Of a DNA stretch of 64,000 nt, positions 1 through 11,183 are shown piece by piece. This DNA comes from Microbulbifer sp. VAAF005 (GTDB taxonomy: Bacteria; Pseudomonadota; Gammaproteobacteria; Pseudomonadales; Cellvibrionaceae): the NCBI RefSeq assembly GCF_030012985.1, contig NZ_CP120233.1, positions 4,521,001 through 4,585,000 on the forward strand. Direction: 5' to 3'. Under the pieces are notes generated by a model. It was given only the letters and a program-made list of their open reading frames with translations. It searched no databases and had not been told where the DNA came from. Made by a program: the position numbers and the translations under genes. Each line of letters opens with the position of its first letter. Position 1 is the stretch's first letter.

Positions 1-99
1 GCCTTTTCGTTATCCGCATACTGGATGTTGTTATGTGGCTTAGTGATTTTTACGGGAGGATTTCTCTCTGTGGACACCTGCTTTCAGGTCATAATTTAG
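1..99 (+). CDS. possible C-terminal end of a membrane protein
   Basis: The first forward frame is open from base 1 to a TAG at 97-99. It encodes about 32 residues with a hydrophobic stretch (YWMLLCGLVIFTGG), as at the end of an integral membrane protein. The start lies outside the window. There is no homology evidence, so chance reading is possible. Confidence 0.2.
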   Translation, partial: AFSLSAYWMLLCGLVIFTGGFLSVDTCFQVII

Positions 100-695
100 G
101 TATTTGTCTAGGTTAAATATCAGAGAATAGGTCGGTAAATAAAGTACTTCGATTTCCCTTTCTGCCCTGCCAGCCGGAATTCCAGGTTGTCATTATTCAA
201 ACGATAGAGTACGGCCTTCTCAGTATCGTTCGACTTGCTTGTTTATTGATACCTTAAGCGCACCAACGGGTATCTGCGATCTTTTGAGGTAGAACTCTCT
301 TCCTACACAGCCGAAATGGCAATTTTCAGCTTTATTCATATCGGTATTAGCGCAAATTCCAGTTGCCAGGTTAATAACAATCTATTTTGTTTAAGCTATT
401 TTTCAATTATTTCGGTACTGCAGTTCATATCAAATTAAACCGTCAATCCGTCCGTCAAAAACAGATTGTTATTCGCGGTATTGGTTCGTGTTCGAATAGA
501 AAGAATTTCCATACCCATGTTTTTTCCATGGAGAGTACCTCGCTCAATCACATGATTGCTCAGCATAAAAATGTGCTACGGCACCGCATATTTAATGCAA
601 AAGCACTGAATACGCGGTTTGAACAGCAAACGATTGGGGAGACGTTTGATGAGTGTGTATAGCGGGCAGTTGGCTTTTCTGTGGGGGGAGGATGC
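100..695. other. intergenic region upstream of the DUF11 gene
   Basis: About 600 bases without a convincing gene. A 91-codon forward frame at 387-662 has no ribosome binding site and no recognisable composition. The region should hold the promoter of the gene starting near 696, but I could not single out a -35/-10 pair. A GGGGGGAGG ribosome binding site lies at 683-691. Confidence 0.4.
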
Positions 696-3600
696 GTGGT
701 TAGATCTTGCTGCGGCAAGGCGGTGGCATCTTTGGGTAAAGGGGTTTTGCAGGTGCTCCGTGTTGTGTTGGCCATTGCCTTTGGCTTGGTGGGTTGGTCG
801 GCGAGCACGCAGGCACAAGTGCAACCAATGCCGGCATGTGATTCGAGCCTTTATCTGACGCAAACCGTGGTGCTAAACACGCCTCCAACGGAGTTGATTC
901 GTTTCGATACGAGTTCGGACCCATTTGGATTCACTATTTTGGGAAGTGCCGCAGGGGAGGTCTATAACGGCACTGCATTCAATCCTTTGGACAACTATCT
1001 GTATGCCATCAGGCGTACGACCAACATTCTGTTAAGAATTGGCAGGGATGGGAGTGTCCAGCAACTAGGGGCTATACAGAATCTTCCAGTCCCCGATCCA
1101 GATAATTTTCCTGCGGGTTACACCTCAGGTGAAATCGATCCAATTGGTAATTACTATGTCAGACATACTGGTCCCAATAATAATCTCTATCGAATAAATA
1201 TATCTAATCGTACCGCTGTTAGGATCCCTACGAGCTTAACTTTCCAGGCACAAGATCTGGCGTGGCACAATGATCGACTTTATGCCGTTGGTAGTGAGTG
1301 CTTGTTCTGCATCACGGGTCCGCTGTACGAAATTAACCCTGCAACGGGCCAGACGAGGAAGATTGGGTCTTCAGCGCAGTCGCCCTATCCGGATTTTTTT
1401 GGTGCCATGTTTGGTGCCACAAATGGCGTATTTGGAGTTAACAATGATGGAGGTTTCTATCAGTTTGATACGATAACCGGCATCGGCACCATGATCTCTG
1501 ATATCCGGGGCACTGATACGAACGACGGTGCTAAATGTGTTACCACAAGCATGTCTTTCCCTGCTGACCTGGCAATATCCGTGGACGATGGCAGTGAAAT
1601 CTACACTGCTGGTGATGAGGTCGTTTATACCATAGCCGTTAGCAATCTGGGGCCGTTTGAGGCTCCCGGCTCAATAGTGAATGCCCCCTTACCTTCAGGT
1701 ATCCCCTCGGCCAATTGGACCTGTAGTAGCGGTGGTGGTGGTGGCAGTTGTAGTACTGCCAGCGGGGTCGGCGCCATCAATAATATATCCGTCAACCTGC
1801 CTGTGGGCGGCTCTGTAACGTTCACTCAAAGTTTGTCCGTTCCAGATGATCATACTGGTGAGTTGGTCAATGTGGCGACGGTGGACCCTCCCTCGTCGGG
1901 TGTGTTCTTCGACCCTAATCTTGACAACAATACCGACGATGACGTCAACATCACGGCGACGATCTTAGTCAGCAAGAGCGCGATTCCTTCTAGCGGCACG
2001 GCAGTCTCGGTCGAGGACACTTTGGACTATACGTTGACGGTGGATGTAGATAATGCCGTCACTGGTAGGGATGTGGTGCTGACCGACACCCTGGATAACG
2101 GCCTTGACCCAGGTCCTTTGCCAAATGGCTGTTCGGCATTGGGGCAGCAGATCACTTGCACCCTGGCTGCGGGCGCGGCCATCGGCTCATACACCTTCGC
2201 TTACTCCGCTACCGTGAACGAGGATGCGACCACCGAAGTAGATAACAGTGTCATCACTGACACTGGAGACTGCGGGACTTGTATCACTAACCACCCGGTC
2301 GACCCGACGATCTCAGTCAACAAAAGTGCGAGCCCTGCCAGCGGCACGGCGGTCTCGGTGGGTGACATTGTGTCCTATACCCTGACAGTGGATGTCGGCA
2401 ATGCTGTCACCGACGGAGATGTGGTGCTGATCGACACCCTGGGTGAAGGCCTTGATGTTGATATTACCAGCCTGCCAAGTGACTGTTCGGCGTCGGGGCA
2501 GGAGATTACCTGCACGCTGGCTGCGGGCGCGGGCATCGGCTCACACACTTTCGATTACTCCACCACCGTGAGCGAGGATGCGACCACCCAAGTAGATAAC
2601 AGTGTCGTCACAGACACTGGAGACTGTGGGACTTGCATCACTAACCACCCGGTCGATCCCACGATCCGGGTCAGTAAGAGTTCGAGCCCTGCCAGCGGCA
2701 TGGTGGTCTCGGTGGGTGACACTCTGGCCTATTCCCTGGCGGTGGATGTCGCCAATGCTGTCACCGACGGGGATGTGGTGCTGACCGACACCCTGGGTGA
2801 AGGCCTTGACGTTGATATTACCAGTCTGCCAAGTGACTGTTCGGCGTCGGGGCAGGAGATCACCTGCACGCTGGCTGCGGGCGCGGGCATCGGCTCGCAC
2901 ACTTTCGATTACTCCACCACCGTGAGCGAGGATGCGACCACCGAAGTAGATAACAGTGTCGTCACAGACACTGGAGACTGTGGGACTTGCATCACTAACC
3001 ACCCGGTCGATCCGACGATCTTGGTCAGCAAAAGCGCGAGCCCTGCCAGTGGCACGGCGGTGCTGGTGGGTGACACTGTGTCCTATACCCTGACGGTAGA
3101 TGTTGCCAATGCTGTCACCGATGGGGATGTGGTGCTGACCGACACCCTGGACGAGGGCCTTGACCTCGGCCCTCTACCAAGTGGCTGTTCAGCATCGGAG
3201 CAGGAGATCACCTGCACCCTGGCTGCGGGTGCGGCCATCGGCTCGCACACTTTCGATTACACCGCCACATTAAACGACAACGCAACCACTGAAGTTGATA
3301 ACAGTGTTGTCCCCAACACCGGAGTTTGCGAGACCTGTAGCACATCGCACCCGGTACTTCCGAGAGTGCAAATAAGCAAAACCTCAGATCCGGAAGATGG
3401 TATTGAAGTCACGGTAGGTGACACAGTCACCTATACGCTTAACGTGACGGTGAGCAATGGTCCGACCACCGAAGTGCTGACCCTGTCCGATACCCTGAGC
3501 GATGGTCAGAGTTTATTGACGGACTCCATCATCTCCCCACCAGGCGGAAACTGTCTTGTCGCGTCTGGTGGTCTCGAGTGCACTTTGGCAGTGGGTACTG

Positions 3601-5444
3601 CGCCAGGTGTCTACCTCTTTAGCTACCAGACTCTCGTGGACCCCGATGCAGGCGATACGATCAGCAACAACGTGGTCGCGTCGGGCGGGGGCGGAGATGA
3701 TCCCGATTGCACCGTTTGTAACACCGGCCACCCGGTGGACAACCACTTGGAATTGCGGTTGGTCAAGACTGCAGGCGTGGGATCTGCACGGATCGGCGAC
3801 CTGGTGCGTTACGTGCTGACCGTCGAGAACGTCGGCGTGGTGCCCGTGACGGATGCAGCTCTGGTCGATACGCCGCCGCCGGGATTCAACTATGTCGAAG
3901 GCTCGATAACCGTGGATGACGGTGATGATGCCTTCGAGCTGTCGCCCGGTCGCTACCCGCTCAGGATAGGTGGCCTCGACATTGATGTGGGTGAGCAGGC
4001 CACCATTGCCTATGTGCTGCGCGTCGGCGCTGGTGCTCGGCTTGGTACACAAATTAACTCGGCGGTGGTGCAAAGCGACACCGGTGATTCAATCTCGAAT
4101 GTGGCCACCGCGCAGGTGACGGTCGAAACGGGCCCACTGCTCGATGACAGTTTGATTTTCGGCACGGTGTTTGACGACCGCGACGCCGATGGTTGGATGG
4201 ACAGTGCCGCGCTGACGGGAGTGCGAGTGCAGGGTGGATTCGCATCCAGTGCCTATGCTCCCCCGGTGGCGGGTGCTACTGCGCCTTTGCTGCAGGGCAT
4301 CACTCTGGGCCGTATCACAGCCCGCCAGTCCGAGGGTGATCCTGTAGAGCGGCACCAGATAGTAATTCGAAATAGTCTGGTCGAGCCCGCATTTACCGAT
4401 GACTTCGTGCTTACCAGCGACCAGGGCGTGACCGTTCGAATGGACGCTGCCGGCAACACTTGGGTTGAGAAATCCGGTGAGGCAGCCCAAGGGCTTAACG
4501 CCGCCGAACCGACAGTGGAGCGTCGCCTGTTCCAGAGTGAGGAGGGGCTGGTCGTTGACTATGTGATCAGTAACGCCGGCATAGACGAGCGTGGCCTGCC
4601 GGGTGTCCGCCTCGCATCCGTGGAGGGTGTGCTGATTGAAACGGATCAGTACGGCCGTTACCACTTGGTTGATGTGCAAGGCGGCGAACGTGGCTATCGC
4701 AATTTTATCCTCAAGGTCGATCCATCCACGCTGTCTCCAGACACAGTTTTCACCACCGAAAATCCACTGGTACGGAAGATTACTCCAGGCGTGCCAGTGC
4801 GCTTCGACTTCGGTGTTCATTTGCCGGTAACCCTGTTGCCCGGCCGTACCGAGGAGGTTGAGCTGGCGCTGGGGGAAGTCATCTTTGCGCCGGGCAGTGC
4901 GGAGGTGCGCGCCGAGTACCGGCCGGCGATTGCCCGCATGGCTGAGGAGGTGGATGCCTACGGTGGCGGCGAGGTTGTCATCACTGCCGATGGACGAAGT
5001 CAGGCACTTGCTTTTCAACGTGCGATCGCAGTGCGCGACCTGCTGCTCAAGCAGGTTGAAGCAGAGCACGCACAGATGTTGAGGGTCACCGTGCGCACCG
5101 AGGTTCATGAGTTGGTCGGTGGTATCAGCGCGGGTGAGCTACTGCTGGGCACGGTGCTGTTCGACACCGACCGCTCCGAGATCCGACCGGAGTTTGAGGA
5201 GCTGTTGGATAACGTGGCTGCCCACCTGGAGGAAATGGGTAGTGGCGTTGTGGCAGTGGTGGGCCATACCGATGTGCGCGCCAGTTACCAATACAACATT
5301 GCCCTGGGTTTGCGAAGGGCCAGGTCTGTGTACAACGCCCTGGCTATGAGGTTGAGCCCGGAAGTGCGTTCCCGGATACGGGTCGAGTCCAGTGATGACC
5401 CGACAGCGTCTGTCACTTTGCCTGTCACTTCTGAAGATAAATAA
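696..5444 (+). CDS. DUF11-repeat surface protein with C-terminal OmpA-like domains
   Basis: Large exported protein of about 1580 residues. GTG at 696 is preferred because GGGGAGG lies just upstream; an in-frame GTG at 681 would add five residues. A signal peptide ends near STQAQ. Next come a propeller-like region (DUF6923-like, about residues 45-280), a DUF11 domain, and four to five Ig-like repeats of about 118 residues. Each repeat carries VSVGDxxxYTLTVDV and ends GDCGTCITNHPVDP. A further DUF11 domain and an SdrB-like segment follow. The C-terminus has two OmpA-like blocks; the second (FDTDRSEIRPEFEELL, GHTDVRASYQYN, LRRARSV) keeps the Asp and Arg expected for peptidoglycan binding. It probably extends from the cell wall through or onto the outer membrane. 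The next gene starts 11 bases downstream, so the two are probably co-transcribed. The family assignment is firm; the adhesion or scaffold role is inferred. Confidence 0.88.
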   Translation: MVRSCCGKAVASLGKGVLQVLRVVLAIAFGLVGWSASTQAQVQPMPACDSSLYLTQTVVLNTPPTELIRFDTSSDPFGFTILGSAAGEVYNGTAFNPLDNYLYAIRRTTNILLRIGRDGSVQQLGAIQNLPVPDPDNFPAGYTSGEIDPIGNYYVRHTGPNNNLYRINISNRTAVRIPTSLTFQAQDLAWHNDRLYAVGSECLFCITGPLYEINPATGQTRKIGSSAQSPYPDFFGAMFGATNGVFGVNNDGGFYQFDTITGIGTMISDIRGTDTNDGAKCVTTSMSFPADLAISVDDGSEIYTAGDEVVYTIAVSNLGPFEAPGSIVNAPLPSGIPSANWTCSSGGGGGSCSTASGVGAINNISVNLPVGGSVTFTQSLSVPDDHTGELVNVATVDPPSSGVFFDPNLDNNTDDDVNITATILVSKSAIPSSGTAVSVEDTLDYTLTVDVDNAVTGRDVVLTDTLDNGLDPGPLPNGCSALGQQITCTLAAGAAIGSYTFAYSATVNEDATTEVDNSVITDTGDCGTCITNHPVDPTISVNKSASPASGTAVSVGDIVSYTLTVDVGNAVTDGDVVLIDTLGEGLDVDITSLPSDCSASGQEITCTLAAGAGIGSHTFDYSTTVSEDATTQVDNSVVTDTGDCGTCITNHPVDPTIRVSKSSSPASGMVVSVGDTLAYSLAVDVANAVTDGDVVLTDTLGEGLDVDITSLPSDCSASGQEITCTLAAGAGIGSHTFDYSTTVSEDATTEVDNSVVTDTGDCGTCITNHPVDPTILVSKSASPASGTAVLVGDTVSYTLTVDVANAVTDGDVVLTDTLDEGLDLGPLPSGCSASEQEITCTLAAGAAIGSHTFDYTATLNDNATTEVDNSVVPNTGVCETCSTSHPVLPRVQISKTSDPEDGIEVTVGDTVTYTLNVTVSNGPTTEVLTLSDTLSDGQSLLTDSIISPPGGNCLVASGGLECTLAVGTAPGVYLFSYQTLVDPDAGDTISNNVVASGGGGDDPDCTVCNTGHPVDNHLELRLVKTAGVGSARIGDLVRYVLTVENVGVVPVTDAALVDTPPPGFNYVEGSITVDDGDDAFELSPGRYPLRIGGLDIDVGEQATIAYVLRVGAGARLGTQINSAVVQSDTGDSISNVATAQVTVETGPLLDDSLIFGTVFDDRDADGWMDSAALTGVRVQGGFASSAYAPPVAGATAPLLQGITLGRITARQSEGDPVERHQIVIRNSLVEPAFTDDFVLTSDQGVTVRMDAAGNTWVEKSGEAAQGLNAAEPTVERRLFQSEEGLVVDYVISNAGIDERGLPGVRLASVEGVLIETDQYGRYHLVDVQGGERGYRNFILKVDPSTLSPDTVFTTENPLVRKITPGVPVRFDFGVHLPVTLLPGRTEEVELALGEVIFAPGSAEVRAEYRPAIARMAEEVDAYGGGEVVITADGRSQALAFQRAIAVRDLLLKQVEAEHAQMLRVTVRTEVHELVGGISAGELLLGTVLFDTDRSEIRPEFEELLDNVAAHLEEMGSGVVAVVGHTDVRASYQYNIALGLRRARSVYNALAMRLSPEVRSRIRVESSDDPTASVTLPVTSEDK
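2301..3362 (+). repeat. tandem 354-bp coding repeats in the DUF11 gene
   Basis: Three near-identical units start at 2301, 2655 and 3009, exactly 354 bases (118 codons) apart. A more diverged unit precedes them from about 1953 and another follows from about 3360. The near-identity at DNA level suggests recent duplication or gene conversion. Copy number may vary between strains and may be collapsed in assemblies. Confidence 0.85.
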
Positions 5445-5454
5445 GGGGCCGATC

Positions 5455-8400
5455 ATGCAGATGAAATTACTCTATGCCGTCGTGATCAGTAATCTGGCCA
5501 GTTGTACAGCACAGGTACTTGCACAGCAAACACCAGTAACCATGACGGGAAGCTCCGAGCCATTGCATACGGGCGCTACTATGGAACCTATCTCCATAGT
5601 GCCCCCCATGCCAGCGGTTTGATGGATGGCGAATCCTATACCGTCGCCAGTGGCGACTATTTATCTAGTATTGCTGCCCGGGCCGGTGTGGGCTTAATTG
5701 AACTCGCTAGCTGGAATCTCATTGATTCCCCTTACACAATCTATCCCGGACAACAGTTGCGTTTGTCGCCGCCGCCGAGTGCATCGGTGTCACCTCAGAA
5801 GAGGCTGGCGAAGCAAGCGACAGCCTTGAAGGATGTCACTCCAAAAGGCGCCACCATCGAACATGCCCCTGCAGCGCCGCATGCCAAGGGTTTTATGAAC
5901 GATGACTTTTATACCGTTGCGAGCGGCGACTATTTATATGCTATCGCTGCCCGTGCTGGTGTGAGTTTAAAGGAACTCGCGCGCTGGAATAGCATCGATC
6001 CCCCCTACAAAATCTACTCCGGTCAGCGCCTGCGTTTGTCTCCGTCACCGGTTGATGGATCGTCTATTACCGCTGTTAGTAGTGGTGTGTCGCCGGAACT
6101 GGTGTGCGCTGCCGACGGTTGTCGTACCGGTGATGGATTGCTATTCCAGCTGCGTACTCGCAGTTACGATGAGCCTCTTACGGTAGGCACAAGCAAGCAG
6201 TCCTCATCCGAGGAGCTGCAACCTGATCGCAGGGTCGCAATCGGATTGGAAAAGCCGGGACGAGCTGTAGCGCAGGGGCGGTTCTCTGTGTCATTGCCTG
6301 ATAACGGCGTAATCTGGGCTACCGAAGATCCCGCACTGGGCCGGCGCGACTTGTCGGTGTCGGCCCCCACCATGGTGCCATTCGAAAATGGCGCCATCAC
6401 CCGGCCGGTGCGTTTTTTCGTGCGCAGTAATTACAGCAGCTTTGTCTCGCGTATGGAGTTGGCAGTGTTCCGCAGCACCGACGTCGACTTGATCAGCCCG
6501 CTGGCAAAAGTTGCGGTTGATGTAGCTCCAGTGGCGGAGGCTCAGTGGGATAGCGCGTTGCCCCGGGAAATTCCGTTTCGAGTCGGTGATGAATTGGTCT
6601 ATGTACTGCGTGCGTTTGATGTTGAGGGGCATGTTGACGAGACCTATCCCCAGCGCTTGCAACTGGTACGTCCCGACGAAGCTGAGCGCAGCCAACAACT
6701 CCTGCGAAGTTCGACTGAACGCTCCTTCGGCAGTGCGCTGAGCGAGGAGGAAGCTGAGACCCAGCGCCTGATCGACGATGTGTTCGACGAGAGTAACCTG
6801 CGCTACCAGAATATCCCGATTTACGGATCGCGAGTGCGCATACAGGGCCGCAATATTCCGGCTGCTCACACCCTGTGGATCAACGGCGACAGCTACCCGG
6901 TCGACCTGGAGCGGAAGTTCGTTGCCGAGTACCTGATGCCGGTGGGCCAGTACCGCTTTGATGTCAGGCTTGAAGGTCCTGGGGGCTCCGTTGTCGAACG
7001 CGAGCTGCCGATAGAAGTGAGCGGGCGCTACTTCTTCGGTGTGGGCATCGCCGATGTAACTGTGCGAGAGAACAGGGCCAGTGGCCCCGGCCGCGACTTG
7101 GTGCTGGATGGCCGCGATGATGACCTTCTCAGTGACGGCCGGTTGGCGTTCTACCTAAAAGCCAAAACGAAGGGCAAATACCTGATCACCGCCCAGGCAG
7201 ACACCCAGGATCGGCCCCTGGAAGATCTATTCGACGGATTTACCCAGGCCGACCCACAGGATGTCTTCCGGCGCCTGGATCCGGACCTGTACTACCCGAC
7301 CTACGGGGACGATTCGACCACCTCCCGGGACGTCGACACCATGGGGCGGTTCTACCTGCGCGCCGAATGGGACAAGAACGAAGCGCTGTGGGGCAATTAC
7401 TACACCGGAATCACTGGCACTGAATATGCGCAATACGGACGCTCGCTGTATGGCGCAGGGCTGAACTGGCGCTCAAGTTCGGCCAACCCTTGGGGGATGC
7501 GGATACCGAGTTGCGAGTATTCGGCTCCGAGGCGCAGACCGCGCCCGGCCACAGCGAATTCATCGGTACCGGCGGCAGCTTGTATTACCTGCGCCATACC
7601 GACGTGCTGCCCGGCTCAGATCACGTCGTATTGGAGGTGCGCGACCCGGGAACCGGGCTGGTGGAGCGGCGCATCGAGCTGCAGCGCGGTGCTGACTACG
7701 AGATTGATGAACTGCAAGGCCGTATCCTGCTGACTCGGGCGCTGTCGCAAATTACCCGGGAAAACATCCCTTTCATTACCCGCGACACGCCACTGGATGG
7801 ATTCGAGCAGAGGCTATTGGTGGACTACGAGTGGGTGCCATCGGGCTTCGATGCCGATGAGGTCACTGGGGGTGTGCGTGCCAAGCACTGGTTTGGTGAC
7901 CATGTGGGAATAGGGCTTACCTATATCGACGAGAACCGCGCCGGTGAGGATTACACGCTGATGGGGGCCGACCTTACCCAGCAGTTTGGCAAAGGCACTT
8001 ATCTGAAATTCGAACACAGTCGGACCGAGTCCACTATTGCACCAGTGTTCTTCTCCGACAACGGCGGCTTGAGTTTCTCTCGACTTAACCCGGACGGCTT
8101 GCGCGAGGGCGTGGCCAGTTCTGTCGAATCGCGGGTGAATTTCCGCGAGCTGGGTTGGACCGAGCAGGAGTGGAGCGCCGCCACTTGGTGGCGGCAGGTC
8201 GACGGTGGCTACTCGATCTCGAGGCATGACACTGGTCTCGATATCGAGGAACACGGCGCAGAGCTGTTGGGCCATTTCAACCAGGGTCTCGGTATCAACG
8301 CCCGTTATAGCGAGGCTGAGCGCGATGGTGAAACACTGGCTCAAGCGCACCTCAACAGCGAGTTGCGTATTGGTGACAACAGTGCCCTGAGCGCTGAAGT

Positions 8401-9661
8401 GCGCGGTATTGAGGAGCAGCGAAGAGAAGGCGATGCCACCGGCCTCTTGGGTGCGCTGCGTTATTCTCATCGATTCGGTACATCGCTGGACGTGTCCGGC
8501 ACTACCCAGATGACCCTGAGTAACGATGGTGGTGACTATGCCGACAACGATGCTTATTCGCTGGCGGCGCGCTACAACTTCGCCAACCTGTCGACCCTGG
8601 GAACTGAGATAACCACTGGCGATCGCGGTGACGCGGCGACGCTCAACGGCGAATACCGGCTTACTTCACAGCACAGCTTCTACGGCGGCTACACCTACTC
8701 GACCGACAGTACCGAATACGACTCGCTCTTCAACCCTAATCGCCAGAACGGCTGGACCTTCGGCCAGCGCTGGAGATTGTCGAACCAAGTAAATTTGTTC
8801 AACGAAAGTCAGCACATCAGAAGTCGTGATGAGTCAGGGCTGGCGCATACCTTCGGTATGGACTTTTACCCAGCAATTGGTTGGAACCTGGGTTTAATCC
8901 TGAGTGATGGCGAGCTGACCAACAGCATCGGCGAGGAGGTATCCCGGAATGCGGTTAGCCTGACCGGCGGGCGTACTTCGCCCGAAACTGACTGGCAGAG
9001 CAAGTTGGAATGGCGGCGCGATAGTGGGGCTGAGCGGCGCACACAATGGGTCAGTACCCATCGCCTATCCCATAAACTCAATGAGAGTTGGAGGATTGCT
9101 GCGCGCTTTAACTACGCTGACACCGAAGACGAGCTGAACTCGTCTGAGGGAGCAAAGTTCATTGAGGGTAATGCTGGTTTTGCCTACCGGCCTTGGAGCA
9201 ACAGTCGTTGGGGGTTGTTCGGGCGTTACACCTATCTTTATGACTTGGCCTCGCCGGGGCAGTTGGGTGAGGTGGACTACGACCAAAAGACTCAAGTGCT
9301 GGCATTTGAAGGTGTATACCGCTTAGACCACCATTGGGAGCTGGCTGCCAAACTGGCGCGGCGCGAGGGCGAAGTTCGCTTTGGGCGTAATACCGGTGAC
9401 TGGCTTGATTCGTCCACCACTTTTACCGCAGGACAGGTCCGTTTTGAGTTTTACCAGAATTGGCACGCGCTGGCTGAGTATCGTTGGCTCAATGTAGATA
9501 ATGGTGGCACTCGGCAGGGATTCCTAGCCGGTGTCGATCGAGATATTGGAAAAAACATTCGTATCGGTGCAGGTTACAACTTCACAGAGTTTAGTGATGA
9601 CCTGACGAACTTTGATTACGACCATAAGGGTTGGTTCGTCAACTTTACTGCGCGCTATTGA
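5455..9661 (+). pseudogene. LysM-domain outer-membrane beta-barrel protein, frameshifted twice
   Basis: One gene now read in three frames. ATG 5455 gives a signal peptide (MQMKLLYAVVISNLASCTAQ). The frame breaks at a C6 tract near 5602; one extra C joins it to two LysM repeats (about 5635-5765 and 5905-6035; YTVASGDYL, IAARAGV, YSGQRLRLS). A long central region with RYFFGVGIADVTV follows. A second break lies near 7473, where TCAAG should read TCAAAG; the repaired join is NWRSKFGQPLGDADTELR. The C-terminal part alternates beta strands with turns and ends in an aromatic residue (FVNFTARY), as outer-membrane barrels do. With both bases restored the length is an exact 1402 codons. It follows the DUF11/OmpA gene by 11 bases, and the pair probably forms one envelope structure. 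It may be intact in the real genome if the breaks are sequencing errors. Confidence 0.8.
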
Positions 9662-9745
9662 TGGTCGCATGTGCTCGCCCTGCTCAGGTCGGGCACATAT
9701 ACAGGTGCAGTACGGTACAGCGAGAAAGCAGGAAGCGTTGGTAAT

Positions 9746-9767
9746 TACGAAGTTATTCAGAGGCTCC
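9746..9767 (+). repeat. solo terminal repeat of a MITE-like family
   Basis: The sequence ACGAAGTTATTCAGAGGCTC here is also the right end of the full element at 27744-28006. Only the terminus is recognisable, so this is a remnant or solo end. No gene is convincing between 9662 and 10021. Confidence 0.55.
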
Positions 9768-10021
9768 TCAGAGAATGCTTTGTAATCCAGACGGTATCTG
9801 AACCGCTGATAAAAAATCTGGCGACCTTATTAGGGGGCAATAAGCTCAATAAGGTCTTTCTCCCCCCTATATTGGGCGCATATCGCGAGCGGGCATTTAA
9901 TGCCTGCTCTCAACACTTACATTACGCCTGGTCAACCAGTGATAATTCTCCGAAGATTTTCAACATAATACGGGGTGGGCATGTGAAGAGTTTATCCCTG
10001 AGGGGTACTTCTACATTCACC

Positions 10022-10711
10022 TTAACAACCAATGCTTTTTAGGCGTGTATATTTTTCCTCAAACATCAATTTAAGAGTTTTTCGTTCTGGATTAGACAAG
10101 TTTATTTTTCTTAGGTCAATAAGGTGAATGTGTAGGCAGGGCGTCATAGAGCTAAATTCGTGGAGGTCGTTTTTGGTGAATACAGGGAATAATTCGTTGT
10201 TATTGCTGAATTTCCTGAATAGATCGAAGCCTGCGCTGGGAGGTCCGATCATGGGATTTTTCGGGAATGTTAAATCTTTGGCTAAAAAAGCAGCCCTAAA
10301 TTGATATTGGTGGAGGTCGAAAAAATCTCCTGGAAAAATATAAAGACCTGAGGGGCGCAGAGTGTTTTCGGTAATATTGATATAGCGGTCAAGGCCATAT
10401 ATCGAGGGTGTTGCCACCAAGCGTGATTTCTGGCCATGCAATAGCTCTATTGTGAAATCCCCATAGATATGTTTTAAGGCTGGGGAGTAGATGGAGAAAA
10501 ATCCTTCAATGCTACGGGCAAAGTTATAGGTTAGTTGTTTGTTGTTGAAGGTATCTAAATTCCAGGTTGTTGTATCTTGCTGCATGGAAAACCTATTTTC
10601 TGGATTGCACAAGATAACTGCTAGCTCCTTGCATTTTGTATTAAATTTCAAGGATGTATCTAAGTGCTGGGTTGGCTGGATGAGCGGTTTGAGCAAGATG
10701 TTAAATTTCAA
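10022..10711 (-). CDS. hypothetical protein
   Basis: A 229-codon frame beginning at a TTG; internal starts such as ATG near 10585 are also possible, and no clear ribosome binding site decides. No family is recognised. The middle (about residues 80-180) has alternating hydrophobic and aromatic residues like a ligand-binding sensor domain. The last residues (LSNPERKTLKLMFEEKYTR) faintly resemble the first helix of a LuxR-type HTH, which would make this a truncated regulator. That resemblance is weak. It stands alone between AT-rich spacers. Confidence 0.45.
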   Translation of the reverse strand: MKFNILLKPLIQPTQHLDTSLKFNTKCKELAVILCNPENRFSMQQDTTTWNLDTFNNKQLTYNFARSIEGFFSIYSPALKHIYGDFTIELLHGQKSRLVATPSIYGLDRYINITENTLRPSGLYIFPGDFFDLHQYQFRAAFLAKDLTFPKNPMIGPPSAGFDLFRKFSNNNELFPVFTKNDLHEFSSMTPCLHIHLIDLRKINLSNPERKTLKLMFEEKYTRLKSIGC

Positions 10712-11183
10712 TAATGTGAGTGATCGTTTAAATGATCGTGATATTTACTGCTGGATTACGTAGACAGAATCTTTCTGAATTCAGCTGGCTAGACTGTCAC
10801 AATTCTAGTATGGATAGTTGTGTACTTGAGGGTTCATTTTTCTGTGATATACATGGGTGTTTTGTAGGTCGCTAATACTTCCAGGTGCTACAGTGAGATT
10901 GTAAGTTCCGGTATTTTTATCTGGCAGTTTGACTCTATTATTTTTTGTGATTTAAACGTAATTCAAACACGATTAGAGTTTTTTTGCAGTGGTATACATG
11001 TTTAGTGCCACGTTTTATTGGTTCACTGGTTGTGAGTCTAGTTATGTGTTGTGGGTAAAAGGTACATTAAAGCAGTAGATTTTCCGGGGTGAGGGGAAAG
11101 TTTCCTGCCTGATCTTAATTGGTGATGAGCCCAATAGGGTAATACTTCTGGATAAAGGATAAGATTTCAATGAGGAAATAGGA
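10712..11183. other. AT-rich intergenic region
   Basis: About 470 bases without a gene. It separates the minus-strand hypothetical gene from the plus-strand gene at 11184, so it should carry both promoters. I see no clear operator, repeat or RNA. Confidence 0.4.

Noticed and set aside
387..662. 91-codon forward frame upstream of the DUF11 gene
   Set aside because: No ribosome binding site, starts at TTG, no recognisable composition.
2541..5108. Long antisense frames inside the DUF11 gene
   Set aside because: Shadows of a repetitive GC-richer coding strand; no start signals or families.
7465..7490. Programmed -1 frameshift in the barrel gene
   Set aside because: No slippery heptamer or downstream structure is evident; single-base loss explains it better.
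9671..10042. 123-codon forward frame after the barrel gene
   Set aside because: It runs through the MITE terminal repeat and has no ribosome binding site; composition is not protein-like.
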